From Comamonadaceae bacterium (lineage in GTDB: Bacteria > Pseudomonadota > Gammaproteobacteria > Burkholderiales > Burkholderiaceae_C), in NCBI GenBank assembly GCA_947464995.1, contig CANHZG010000003.1, positions 1 to 43,686 on the forward strand: DNA of 43,686 nucleotides. The letters run 5' to 3'. Numbering within the stretch: position 1 is the stretch's first letter; each line of letters starts with the position of its first letter. The notes under the pieces were generated by a model, which was not told the DNA's origin, searched no databases, and was given only the letters and a program-made list of their open reading frames with translations. The position numbers and the translations under genes were made by a program. Positions 32,102 to 39,827 of this stretch are shown piece by piece.

Positions 32102-34429
32102 CTAGAAGCTGTAGACGTAGGTCACTGTCATCACATTGAGTGAATAGTTGGGGGCTGTTTGGTTGGTCGCCAGCATCGAATTCGGGTTGGAGCCGTAGAG
32201 CAATCCGTTGTAGTAATAGTCCTGGCTCACCAGTTTTTGGAACAGGTAGCCCAGGGTCACTTTGCTGGCCTTGTCGACCTGGTAGTTGCCGGTGAGTTTG
32301 AAGCTAACCAACTCGGCTTTGACCTCGGGCAAGGATCCGCAGGACAGGATGCGGGCATCGCTACACGCTACGCCACCCGTGGTGGTGGTGCTGTAGTTCA
32401 ACACTGTGGCGTAGTTGGAGGCGCCCACGGAGTAGCTCAGGTCGCCCACCACTTCCAGCCGGCCGCCCATCAGGCCGCTTTTTTTGCTGCTCAGGCCCAC
32501 CGTCAAGTCTTCGGTTTTGAGCCGGTTGCTCCAGGTGGCGCCCGCCGGTATGGCGATGGCCGTGGCGGATGCGGCGCTTGCGCCCTGGGCCAGCGAGCGC
32601 TGCTCGTCGGTCAGGTCCCGCTCGTTGGACTGCTGTGTGGCATAGGCCGTGACCGAGCTGGTGTCGCTGTAGTTGTAGGTGGCGTCCAGGTTGGCACCCC
32701 TGCCCGAACCGGACTGCACGCCGTAGGTCGAGTCGTAGCTGTCGTTGCTGTAGCGGGCACTCAGGCCCACGCTCAAGCGCTCATTGGCTTGCCAGTTCAG
32801 GCCGGCCTTGGTCATTTGCTGGGTGCGCGAGGCGTCAAAGAAGGGGTAGAAACCCAGGAAGTCGCCACCGTTCAATCCCTTGGTGGTGCCCATTGTGGTG
32901 CCGGTATCGCCACCGCGCACGCCGATCATGGCCACGATGGCTTTGGGGTCGGACGTGGTCACGCGCTTGCTGTACGAATAGCCCACATTGGTCGACAAGT
33001 CTTCGGTAGCCGCCGCCCGGTAGGTGGCGCTGAGCTTGTCGTCGTTGCTAGAGACTGCGACCACGCAGTTGGTGCCAGCGGTGTAGCTGCTTCCACCCGT
33101 GGCGTACTGGTTACACCAGCGCGACACGTCTTCGCGGTTGTAGGCCAGGCGTACGCGCTGGGTCTTGTCGATGCGGTAGTCACCGGCCAACTCCGCTTGG
33201 TTCTTTTTGAAGCTCAGCGGGGTATTGGGGTAGTAGGCAATGTTATTGGCACCAATGGCCTGGAAGTTGTAAATCGACGACGCCGTTTGGTTGTCACGCA
33301 GGTCGTATTTGTAGCCAGCCGACAACGTCAAGTCACGTGTGGTTTGGTCGGTGACTTTCAGGTCCGCGTGCTGGGTCACCACCACGCCGTCGAGCGAGGT
33401 CTTGGAGTTGCCTGCCGCCGTGCCCGTGTTGACGTACATGAACGAGTCCACCACAAACGGGTCGTTTTGGGTGTTGCGCGCCGATGAAACCGAGCCCGTG
33501 AGCTTGGTCGTAGGTGTGAGCCCGTAGCCGCCGCTCAGGCTGAGTTGGTGAAAGTCATTGCCTGGCGCCGTGCTCATGGTCTGGCTGTTGGCGGCGGTGG
33601 CAAAGGTGGTGAAACTCACCCGGTCATAACCATCCCGAAAGAATGAGCCGTAGTAGGAACCACTCAGGTGCGCGTTATCACCCGTCCAGTTCAGCGCCAG
33701 GTTGACCGTGTCGGTCTGGTAATTGGTCGGGTTGGGCAAGATGGATACCGCTTCACCAGCAGGTGCGGTGCCCGATGTGGCAAAACCGGCCGAACCAAAA
33801 GCCATCAGTTTGGAGCCGGTTTGGTCCAGGTGGTTGTAGTCAAACTTCAGGCCCAGGCGGGAGTTGATTTCCATCCCGGCGCTCAAGATGGTGTTCTTGC
33901 GGGTGCTGTCAATATTGAGGTTGCGGTAGGCCGCCAACTGGGCCGCCGTCAGGCTCGTTGTGTTGCTGGCCAAGCCAAAGCCTGGCAGGGTAAAGGTGTT
34001 GGACCCGGCGGTCCCGGTGTACGGCGTTTGGTAGCTGTCTGAGAGGTTGTGGCGCAACTCGTCGTAGTTCAGGCCAATGCTCCATTGCCCTTGGTCACTG
34101 ACATTGGCGCCCAGTGCGCGCGAGGTCGTTCCCAGGTCGCTGGCCTTGATTTCCCAGCGCTGGGTGCCCGTGTCCGCACCGTAGGCGTCGCCGCCGCGGA
34201 TGTTGACATTCACAACCACGCCGCCATCGGCCTTGTTGAGCCCGTTGTATTCGCCAAACTTGGCCGAAGACTGGGTCGGGGCGCCCACGCCCACCTCGAC
34301 TGTGCTGGTGGGGCGGGTGAGCGCGTCGGCACTGTCTTCCTGGGCAAACGACAAGGCGGGCGCCACACAGGCGGCCAACACGGCCGCTGCCAAGCGGCTC
34401 AGGGTGAAAAGTTCTTTATTCGATTTCAT
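32102..34429 (-). CDS. mtoB: MtrB/PioB-family outer-membrane beta-barrel (decaheme-associated porin)
   Basis: The barrel that sheathes the decaheme cytochrome so electrons cross the outer membrane. The 775-aa protein has a signal peptide (about 1-30, LSRLAAAVLAACVAPALSFA, mature from QEDSADA), then many alternating amphipathic strands with frequent Tyr/Leu/Asn pairs (for example GQWSIGLNYDELRHNLSDSY and LNLALNWTGDNAHLSGSYYG-like repeats), ending VMTVTYVYSF with the C-terminal Phe expected of outer-membrane barrels. It lacks the N-terminal CxxC of Shewanella MtrB and is closer to PioB/MtoB. Mature cysteines occur only as two close pairs (WCNQY...TNCVV and ACSDARILSC), probably disulfides in surface loops. 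It starts 16 bases after the decaheme gene. No MtrC-type surface cytochrome is present. Family assignment is strong; direction of electron flow is not. Confidence 0.9.
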   Translation of the reverse strand: MKSNKELFTLSRLAAAVLAACVAPALSFAQEDSADALTRPTSTVEVGVGAPTQSSAKFGEYNGLNKADGGVVVNVNIRGGDAYGADTGTQRWEIKASDLGTTSRALGANVSDQGQWSIGLNYDELRHNLSDSYQTPYTGTAGSNTFTLPGFGLASNTTSLTAAQLAAYRNLNIDSTRKNTILSAGMEINSRLGLKFDYNHLDQTGSKLMAFGSAGFATSGTAPAGEAVSILPNPTNYQTDTVNLALNWTGDNAHLSGSYYGSFFRDGYDRVSFTTFATAANSQTMSTAPGNDFHQLSLSGGYGLTPTTKLTGSVSSARNTQNDPFVVDSFMYVNTGTAAGNSKTSLDGVVVTQHADLKVTDQTTRDLTLSAGYKYDLRDNQTASSIYNFQAIGANNIAYYPNTPLSFKKNQAELAGDYRIDKTQRVRLAYNREDVSRWCNQYATGGSSYTAGTNCVVAVSSNDDKLSATYRAAATEDLSTNVGYSYSKRVTTSDPKAIVAMIGVRGGDTGTTMGTTKGLNGGDFLGFYPFFDASRTQQMTKAGLNWQANERLSVGLSARYSNDSYDSTYGVQSGSGRGANLDATYNYSDTSSVTAYATQQSNERDLTDEQRSLAQGASAASATAIAIPAGATWSNRLKTEDLTVGLSSKKSGLMGGRLEVVGDLSYSVGASNYATVLNYSTTTTGGVACSDARILSCGSLPEVKAELVSFKLTGNYQVDKASKVTLGYLFQKLVSQDYYYNGLLYGSNPNSMLATNQTAPNYSLNVMTVTYVYSF

Positions 34430-34445
34430 AATAAATCCCCTTGAA

Positions 34446-35453
34446 TTAGCGTTGGAAGTAACCGCCGGCAGGGCTGTTGGTCCCGTGCACCTGCCTATGG
34501 CAGTTCATGCACGAAGCGCCCACCAGGTTTTTGCTGGGGTAGAGCGCGGCACCCGAGGGGCCTACGGTAGAGAGTCCGCCTTGGCGACCTGCTGCATTGG
34601 GGCCGGCCGGTGTGCCGCTGGCATGGGTACCGTCATGGCACTCTTGGCACAGGAACGGTGCACGTGATTTCAGCAAAGGCGTGATGTTCGAGCCGTGGGG
34701 CGTGTGGCAGTTCGAGCAGTCTTCGGTCACCGGTTGGTGTTCGAACAGGAACGGACCGCGTTTTTCCGCATGGCACTGGTAGCAGGTCTCGGTCACGGTG
34801 TTTTTCTTCAACATCTTGGGGCCGGTCGATCCGTGCGGGTTGTGGCAGTCCGAGCAACCCACTTTGCCCTCGGCCACCGGGTGGTGCGAGATTTTTTTGC
34901 CGTCAGCGCGTTGGTCTTTGTGGCAGCTGTAGCAGACTTCCGCCTGGGTCTTTTTGTCTTGCAGCTTGTCTTTCGGACGGTGCACCACGTGGCAGTCGTT
35001 GCAGGCCACTCCATTGTTTTGGTGTTGTGCGCCATCCCAGTTGTTGCGCTTGCCACCCTTGTGGCAGCTAAGGCACTGGTCAGCACGGTCTTTGTCGCCT
35101 GAGGCGGCATACACGCCCTTCTTGAACACATGGTCGGGAGCCACACGGCCTTTGCCGCCGGCGTCACCCTTTAAGTGGTCGGCGCTGGCGCCATGGCAAG
35201 ACTGGCAGGTAGGCGTGCGCGCATCGCCGCGCACGCCGTGTTTGGTTTGGTACAGGCTCAAAACAGGTGCGGTCTCACTCTCGTCGTGGCACTTGGTACA
35301 GACCGCATCCTTTTTCAAGGCCTCTTGCGCCAAGGCCGACTTGGTCGCCCCGCTAGCGAGCTCGGGCAGTTTGTTGTCCTGCGCCCATGCCGAAGTGGCC
35401 ACCAGGCCACAGGCCACCATGCCGGCGGCTAAGAAGGTACGGATTCTTTTCAT
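34446..35453 (-). CDS. mtoA: Decaheme c-type cytochrome of the MtrA/MtoA/DmsE family
   Basis: A periplasmic multiheme wire inserted in the outer-membrane barrel. The 335-aa protein has a signal peptide (about 1-24, FLAAGMVACGLVATSAWA, then QDNK). It contains exactly ten CxxCH motifs, with first cysteines at 52, 83, 127, 141, 164, 190, 214, 236, 259 and 305. Distal histidines recur in HGV, HHPV, HQPV and HGTN-like contexts, and the CSDCHNPHGSTGPKM and CSNCHTPHGSNITPL repeats are typical of MtrA, which has about 333 residues. I chose ATG 35453, with GGGGA seven bases upstream; ATG 35465 would add four residues. It lies 41 bases after the monoheme cytochrome gene. In Sideroxydans the homologue MtoA acts in Fe(II) oxidation, in Shewanella MtrA acts in Fe(III) reduction. 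Confidence 0.94.
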   Translation of the reverse strand: MKRIRTFLAAGMVACGLVATSAWAQDNKLPELASGATKSALAQEALKKDAVCTKCHDESETAPVLSLYQTKHGVRGDARTPTCQSCHGASADHLKGDAGGKGRVAPDHVFKKGVYAASGDKDRADQCLSCHKGGKRNNWDGAQHQNNGVACNDCHVVHRPKDKLQDKKTQAEVCYSCHKDQRADGKKISHHPVAEGKVGCSDCHNPHGSTGPKMLKKNTVTETCYQCHAEKRGPFLFEHQPVTEDCSNCHTPHGSNITPLLKSRAPFLCQECHDGTHASGTPAGPNAAGRQGGLSTVGPSGAALYPSKNLVGASCMNCHRQVHGTNSPAGGYFQR

Positions 35454-35494
35454 GTGTTTCCCCATCAGGTTGTCAGGTGTGCGGTGTGGGGGCC

Positions 35495-35854
35495 TTACTG
35501 GGCCAAGATCCACTGCACCAGGTTTTTGATCTGGGCCATGTCTTTGGCCGGAGAGGTCTTGACGACCTTGTGTTCTTCTTCGTGCCCGTCTGGGAACTTG
35601 GCTTTTTCGCCCGACATGATGTGTTCGATCAAACGCGCTTCAGCCCCGGCCTTGCCCTTGTACTTTTCAGCCACGCTCTTGTACGAGGGGCCGTCTTTGT
35701 CTTTGTCAATGGCGTGGCATTTCAGGCAGTTGTTCTGCCGCGCCAGGCCTTTGGCGGCCTCTACGTCCACCTCAGCATGCACAGCGCACGCTGCGCCAAA
35801 CAGTGCTGCACCGACCAAGCACGCCGCCAAACGGGATTGAAATTTCTGTGTCAT
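35495..35854 (-). CDS. Periplasmic monoheme class I cytochrome c (MtoD-like)
   Basis: A small soluble electron carrier. The 119-aa precursor has a signal peptide (about 1-27, LAACLVGAALFGAACAVHA, mature from EVDVE). The single heme motif is CLKCH (43-47), with KDKDGPSYKSVAEKYKGK after it as in cytochrome c551/552-type proteins. The axial methionine is either M80 or M106. Lys/Asp-rich surfaces suggest docking to multiheme partners. I chose ATG 35854, preceded by AAGGTGA; a longer start at 35899 would spoil the signal peptide. It is the first gene of the cytochrome-conduit cluster. A monoheme MtoD accompanies MtoAB-CymA in Fe(II)-oxidising Sideroxydans, which is the closest known arrangement I can name. 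Confidence 0.9.
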   Translation of the reverse strand: MTQKFQSRLAACLVGAALFGAACAVHAEVDVEAAKGLARQNNCLKCHAIDKDKDGPSYKSVAEKYKGKAGAEARLIEHIMSGEKAKFPDGHEEEHKVVKTSPAKDMAQIKNLVQWILAQ

Positions 35855-35973
35855 TGCGTTCACCTTGTCAAAAGTACCGAAGAGGGGTCTGGCAGGCACA
35901 GGCCAACCAGAGACTTGGGTGCAGTTTGCAGATGAAGGCAGTGGGGCGCTATCGGACAGGGATGAAAGTGGGC

Positions 35974-35989
35974 CTAGGAATATTCCTAG
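35974..35989. promoter_or_regulatory. Perfect 16-bp palindrome upstream of the cytochrome cluster
   Basis: ctaggaatattcctag is fully self-complementary, in the 152-base gap between the response regulator stop (36007) and the monoheme cytochrome start (35854). It is AT-centred with no T-run, so it looks like an operator more than a terminator. The adjacent LuxR-type response regulator is an obvious candidate binder. No clear -35/-10 pair was found nearby. Confidence 0.55.
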
Positions 35990-36006
35990 CCCAGATCAGA
36001 AAACGG

Positions 36007-36657
36007 CTAGTCGCGCGTCGCGTCGTCGAGCAAATGGTGTTCCAGTGCGTAGCGAACCAGCTCGACCTGGCTGCCCATGTTCATTTTTCCCAAAATATGG
36101 GATTTGTGGGTGCTGACGGTTTTGATGCTCAGTGAGAGTTCCAGGGCCATGGCCGTCATGCTCACGCCGCGCACGATGCGGCTAAACACCTCAAACTCGC
36201 GGTCCGTCAGCGCCAGGTGGGGCAGATCATGGCCACCGGGGGCCACGTCGTTGGCCAGCAGTTCGGCCACCTGGGGGCTGATGTAACGCCCTCCGGCAGC
36301 CACCTTGCGCAGGGCCGGCACAAGCAAATCCATATCGCCCTCTTTGGACAGGTAGCCCGAGGCCCCGGCGCGGATGGCGCGCACGGCGTACTGCTCCTCG
36401 TGGTGCATGCTAAAAATCAATATCGGCAGGCGTGCGCGTTCGGCCCGGATCAGCTTGATCAACTCCAGCCCGTTGCGCCCGGGCATGGAAATGTCCAGTA
36501 TCACCACCGCCCAGTCCCGTTTGCGCACCCACTCCAGCGCCGCGTTGCCGTTGTCGGCCTCACCGGCCACCACAAAATCGGGTGTGTCGGAGAGCAGGTT
36601 TTTGAGGCCATTGCGGATGATGGCGTGGTCGTCAGCCACCAGCACTTCGTGTTTCAT
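36007..36657 (-). CDS. NarL/LuxR-family two-component response regulator
   Basis: A 216-aa transcription regulator. The receiver domain (1-120) has the acidic pair D9-D10, phosphoacceptor D55 in VVILDISMPG and K105 in GYLSKEGD. The LuxR-type DNA-binding domain (about 148-208) reads LTDREFEVFSRIVRGVSMTA, then LSLSIKTVSTHKSHILGKMN. Its start overlaps the stop of the sensor kinase by four bases, so they are a cognate pair. It lies directly upstream of the multiheme cytochrome cluster on the same strand, so control of extracellular electron transfer genes is likely, but the sequence does not prove it. Confidence 0.94.
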   Translation of the reverse strand: MKHEVLVADDHAIIRNGLKNLLSDTPDFVVAGEADNGNAALEWVRKRDWAVVILDISMPGRNGLELIKLIRAERARLPILIFSMHHEEQYAVRAIRAGASGYLSKEGDMDLLVPALRKVAAGGRYISPQVAELLANDVAPGGHDLPHLALTDREFEVFSRIVRGVSMTAMALELSLSIKTVSTHKSHILGKMNMGSQVELVRYALEHHLLDDATRD

Positions 36658-38705
36658 ACCGCGCCCTCCTGCGCCAGGGCTGCGCCTTGCGGGGGCGCGG
36701 CCAAAGTCTCCAATGCAATGCGCACCTGCACCGACGTGCCAGCGCCCGCACTGCTGACCAACTCCAGGCTGCCGCCCACCATACGGGCGCGCTCACGCAT
36801 GCTAATCAGGCCAATGCCGTCACTCCCGCGCTCAGCGCCCATGCCACAGCCGTCGTCGCGCACGGTCAAGACCAAAAAACCGTCCTGCGCCACCAGATCC
36901 AGCCACACCGCGCGGGCCTGCGCGTGGCGCACCACGTTGGTCAAAGACTCTTGCACGATGCGAAACAGCGCCGTGGCCAGCTCATCGCCCTGCACCAGAT
37001 CTTGCGCGGGCAGATTCATCACCACCTGCAAACCACTGTGCTTGCAAAACTCACGGGTTTGCCACGCTACGGCATCGGCAAAACCTAGCTCGTCCAAAAT
37101 CAAGGGGCGCAGCTCGGACGATATGCGGCGCACCGACATGATGGCCCCGTCCAGCGTTTTGCGCATCTCGTCCACCGCCTCCTTAGACGACAGCGCACTA
37201 TGGCCACGCCCGGCGATCCAGGCTAGGCTGAGTTTGAGACCGGTGAGTTGCTGGCCCAGGTCGTCGTGCAACTCACGCGAAATACGGCTGCGCTCCTGCT
37301 CGCGCACCGTTTGCTGCGAGGCATACAAGTCACGCAGCTCCTGGTTCAAGGCGGCCAGCTCGCGCTGGGCGCGGCGCTGCTGGGTCACGTCGCGCAGCAC
37401 GGCAGTCATTTGCAGCTTGCCGTCAATTTCGGTCTTGGAGATGGACGACTCGATCGGAAACTCGCTGCCGTCGCTGCGCCGGCCGTAAATTTCCAGCTGC
37501 TCAGCCATGGCCCGCGGTACCTCGCGGGTCTGGGAAAAATCGCGGACCTGCGCGTCATGGCGCGAGCGAGCGCGCTCGGGCAACAAAAGACTCAGCGGCT
37601 GGCCTATGGCGGCCTCGGAAGACAGGCCAAACATGGCCTGCGCCGCCGGGTTAAAGAGCTGGATGGTCAGCCCCTCATCAACCGCCACGATCGCGTCCTT
37701 GACCGAATCCACCGTGTGCAAATAGCGCTCGCTGACGTTGTTCAGCGCCGCTTCAAGCAGCTCCTTGCGGCGCAGCTTTTGCGTCAGCACAAAAGCCATA
37801 AACACGGTGAATAGGCACAGCGCTGCCACGGACAGGGCAATGGGAACAGCAATTTCCCGCCAGGCCGCCAGGCTTTGGTCCTCCTCGTCGGTCACGCTCA
37901 GCAACAGGGGAAAGTCGTTCAAACGCCCCAGCGCAAACAGTTGGCGCGCGCCGTCGCCGCTGGTGTGAACCATGCTGCGCACCGCCTGGCCGCGCGCCGG
38001 CAGCTGCTCCCCGGTCAGCTCTACCGCGGGCCCGCCCAGGTCATTGCCGCGGTGGGGAAAACTGGCCATCAAGGTGCCGTCTTCCTGGTAAATCGCCATG
38101 GGGCGCACAAAGTCAAGTTTGACCTGGTAAAAAAGCGCCTCAAACCGGGCAATGTCCAGGGCCGCCACCACCACGCCGCGAAAGCTGTCATCGTCGTTGC
38201 GCATGGCGCGCGCCATGTGCACCGTCCAACGCCCGTCATCGTGGTTTCGGTGCGGCTTGTCCATCACGTAGGTGCTGCTTTTTCCACTGGCCAGCGCCTG
38301 AAAATACGGCTCATCGTCCACCGCACGGTCCATGGCCTGCATGCTTTCGGACGAATTCACCACCTGCCCTTGGGCATCTACCAGCGAGAGCGAGCGCAGC
38401 TGGCGCATGCCCGCCACGCGGGTGGCCAATAGCAAATGGGTCATCTCACTGTCCAGCGGAATTTTGCTGCCATAGCTCGACGCCAAGCGCTCCTGCACGC
38501 CCTGGAGCACGATGTCTGCACCCTGCAAGTACTGCTGAGTTTGCTCCATGAACATTTCGGTCAGGCTCACCGTCTCCAGGCGCGCGTGCTCTAGCTCGCG
38601 CAGGCGCAAGCGCCAAAGCAAGAACGTGGACGACAGCAGCACGGCGACCAAGATGGCCACCGCCAGAACACCCACGGCCTGGGAAGAACGAATTTGCAGA
38701 CGCAT
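36654..38705 (-). CDS. Membrane sensor histidine kinase with dCache-like and PAS domains (NarX/DegS-type)
   Basis: A 683-aa sensor. One membrane helix (about 10-33, AVGVLAVAILVAVLLSSTFLL) is followed by a periplasmic PDC/dCache-like domain (34-280, including LRSLSLVDAQGQVVNSSES and FRGVVVAALDIARFEALF), a second helix (284-306), and a PAS domain (about 320-440, DSVKDAIVAVDEGLTIQLFN). The kinase part is of the HisKA_3 type: the H-box RSRISRELHDDLGQQLTG holds the phosphoacceptor His near 480, then HATPase motifs TNVVRHAQAR near 588 and DDGCGMG near 620. I chose ATG 38705, with GAGG just upstream; earlier starts lie across inverted repeats. The periplasmic ligand is unknown. The kinase precedes and overlaps its response regulator gene. 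Confidence 0.93.
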   Translation of the reverse strand: MRLQIRSSQAVGVLAVAILVAVLLSSTFLLWRLRLRELEHARLETVSLTEMFMEQTQQYLQGADIVLQGVQERLASSYGSKIPLDSEMTHLLLATRVAGMRQLRSLSLVDAQGQVVNSSESMQAMDRAVDDEPYFQALASGKSSTYVMDKPHRNHDDGRWTVHMARAMRNDDDSFRGVVVAALDIARFEALFYQVKLDFVRPMAIYQEDGTLMASFPHRGNDLGGPAVELTGEQLPARGQAVRSMVHTSGDGARQLFALGRLNDFPLLLSVTDEEDQSLAAWREIAVPIALSVAALCLFTVFMAFVLTQKLRRKELLEAALNNVSERYLHTVDSVKDAIVAVDEGLTIQLFNPAAQAMFGLSSEAAIGQPLSLLLPERARSRHDAQVRDFSQTREVPRAMAEQLEIYGRRSDGSEFPIESSISKTEIDGKLQMTAVLRDVTQQRRAQRELAALNQELRDLYASQQTVREQERSRISRELHDDLGQQLTGLKLSLAWIAGRGHSALSSKEAVDEMRKTLDGAIMSVRRISSELRPLILDELGFADAVAWQTREFCKHSGLQVVMNLPAQDLVQGDELATALFRIVQESLTNVVRHAQARAVWLDLVAQDGFLVLTVRDDGCGMGAERGSDGIGLISMRERARMVGGSLELVSSAGAGTSVQVRIALETLAAPPQGAALAQEGAV

Positions 38706-38723
38706 GGTCCTCAACCTGGGAAA

Positions 38724-38751
38724 GCGGGGGTCAAAGTACCATTTCCCCCGC
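38724..38751. promoter_or_regulatory. Inverted repeat in the sensor kinase leader
   Basis: gcggggg (38724-38730) and cccccgc (38745-38751) are perfect arms around 14 bases, starting 19 bases upstream of the kinase ATG. It could be an operator or a leader hairpin that limits translation initiation. Confidence 0.4.
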
Positions 38752-38758
38752 ACATATC

Positions 38759-38777
38759 CACCGCAAAGGCTGCGGTG
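38759..38777. other. Hairpin between transglutaminase gene and sensor kinase
   Basis: caccgca and tgcggtg form a perfect 7-base stem around a 5-base loop, 58 bases past the transglutaminase stop on the minus strand. There is no T-run, so termination of the upstream operon here is uncertain. Confidence 0.4.
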
Positions 38778-38834
38778 CAAACCGGTAGAGACCACTGTAG
38801 CAGAAGGGGATTTTCTGCCCCGCCTGAGCGGCCC

Positions 38835-39827
38835 CTAGACAGGTGCTGGCACCCAGGGCTCCACCGTCACCCGCACATTCAGCGTGTGGTTGGCGCCACC
38901 CTGCAACACACCGCGCAGGGGCGACACGTCGGCAAAGTCGCGCCCCACCGCCAGGCGCACATAGTCCAAGCCCGGGGTGCCCAGGCCGGCGCGGTTGTTG
39001 GTGGGGTCTAGATCCAGCCAGCCGCCATGGGGCAGGCCGCGCGCACCGCCCAGGTCCGCCAGGTACACCGCCACCCATGCGTGCGAGGCATCCGCGCCGA
39101 TCAGGCGCGGCTGGCCGGGTGCGGGCTCGGTGAGCAGGTAGCCGCTGACGTAGCGCGCAGCCAAACCCACTGAGCGCAAGCAAGCCAGCATCACGTGGGC
39201 AAAGTCCTGGCACACACCCCGGCGCTGGGCCAGCACCTCGAGCGCCGGGGTGCTGATTTCGGTGCTGTGCGACTCGTACACAAAATCGTGGTGCACGCGC
39301 TCCATAAGGCAACACACCGCCTGCGCCAGCGGCCGTCCAGCGCCAAAGCTGGGTGCCGCATAGGCCGCAAAAGCCGCATCCACCGGGGCGTGGTGCGATG
39401 CGTAACTGAACTCACTGGCCGCCATACCGGGCTGGCCCGAGGCGTAGCACAGCAGGTCGCGTACGGACTCCCACGCCATGCCCGTCAGTTGTGCCTGCGC
39501 CAGCGCGACTCGCCCATCGTCCATTGGCGCAGCGTCTGGGGCTTCCATGGCATCGACCAGGTCACCCTGGGGCCAGTGGGTGCGCACCTGGCTTTGGGCG
39601 CACACGCGCAAATGCTGGTGAAACGAAGACATCGCCCAGTAGCTGCGGTGGTTGCCAAAAGCGTCCATTCGGGTGTCGGGGTCGGCACACGGCGGGTCCA
39701 CATCCATGCGGTGGCCCAGACAGGTTTGGTAGGGCGTATGGGGCGGCTGCAGGTGCGCCATGTGCTGCGCGGTGTCCACGCCGGGGGCGTAGTCGTAGCT
39801 GGTTTCGTGGGTGATGCGCAGCAGCAT
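38835..39827 (-). CDS. Transglutaminase-like cysteine peptidase-family protein
   Basis: A 330-aa cytoplasmic protein without signal peptide. The N-terminal beta-rich domain (MLLRITHETSYDYAPGV through about 90) is the bacterial transglutaminase-like N-region. The catalytic triad of the papain-like core is complete: C206 in RRGVCQDFAHVMLA, H249 in GADASHAWVAVYL and D274 in GGWLDLDPTNN. Its start follows the stop of the ATP-grasp/alpha-E gene without a single base between (TAAATG). Proteins of this type regularly cluster with circularly permuted ATP-grasp and alpha-E genes and probably cleave or transfer peptide bonds in a peptide-tag system; the substrate is unknown. Confidence 0.93.
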   Translation of the reverse strand: MLLRITHETSYDYAPGVDTAQHMAHLQPPHTPYQTCLGHRMDVDPPCADPDTRMDAFGNHRSYWAMSSFHQHLRVCAQSQVRTHWPQGDLVDAMEAPDAAPMDDGRVALAQAQLTGMAWESVRDLLCYASGQPGMAASEFSYASHHAPVDAAFAAYAAPSFGAGRPLAQAVCCLMERVHHDFVYESHSTEISTPALEVLAQRRGVCQDFAHVMLACLRSVGLAARYVSGYLLTEPAPGQPRLIGADASHAWVAVYLADLGGARGLPHGGWLDLDPTNNRAGLGTPGLDYVRLAVGRDFADVSPLRGVLQGGANHTLNVRVTVEPWVPAPV

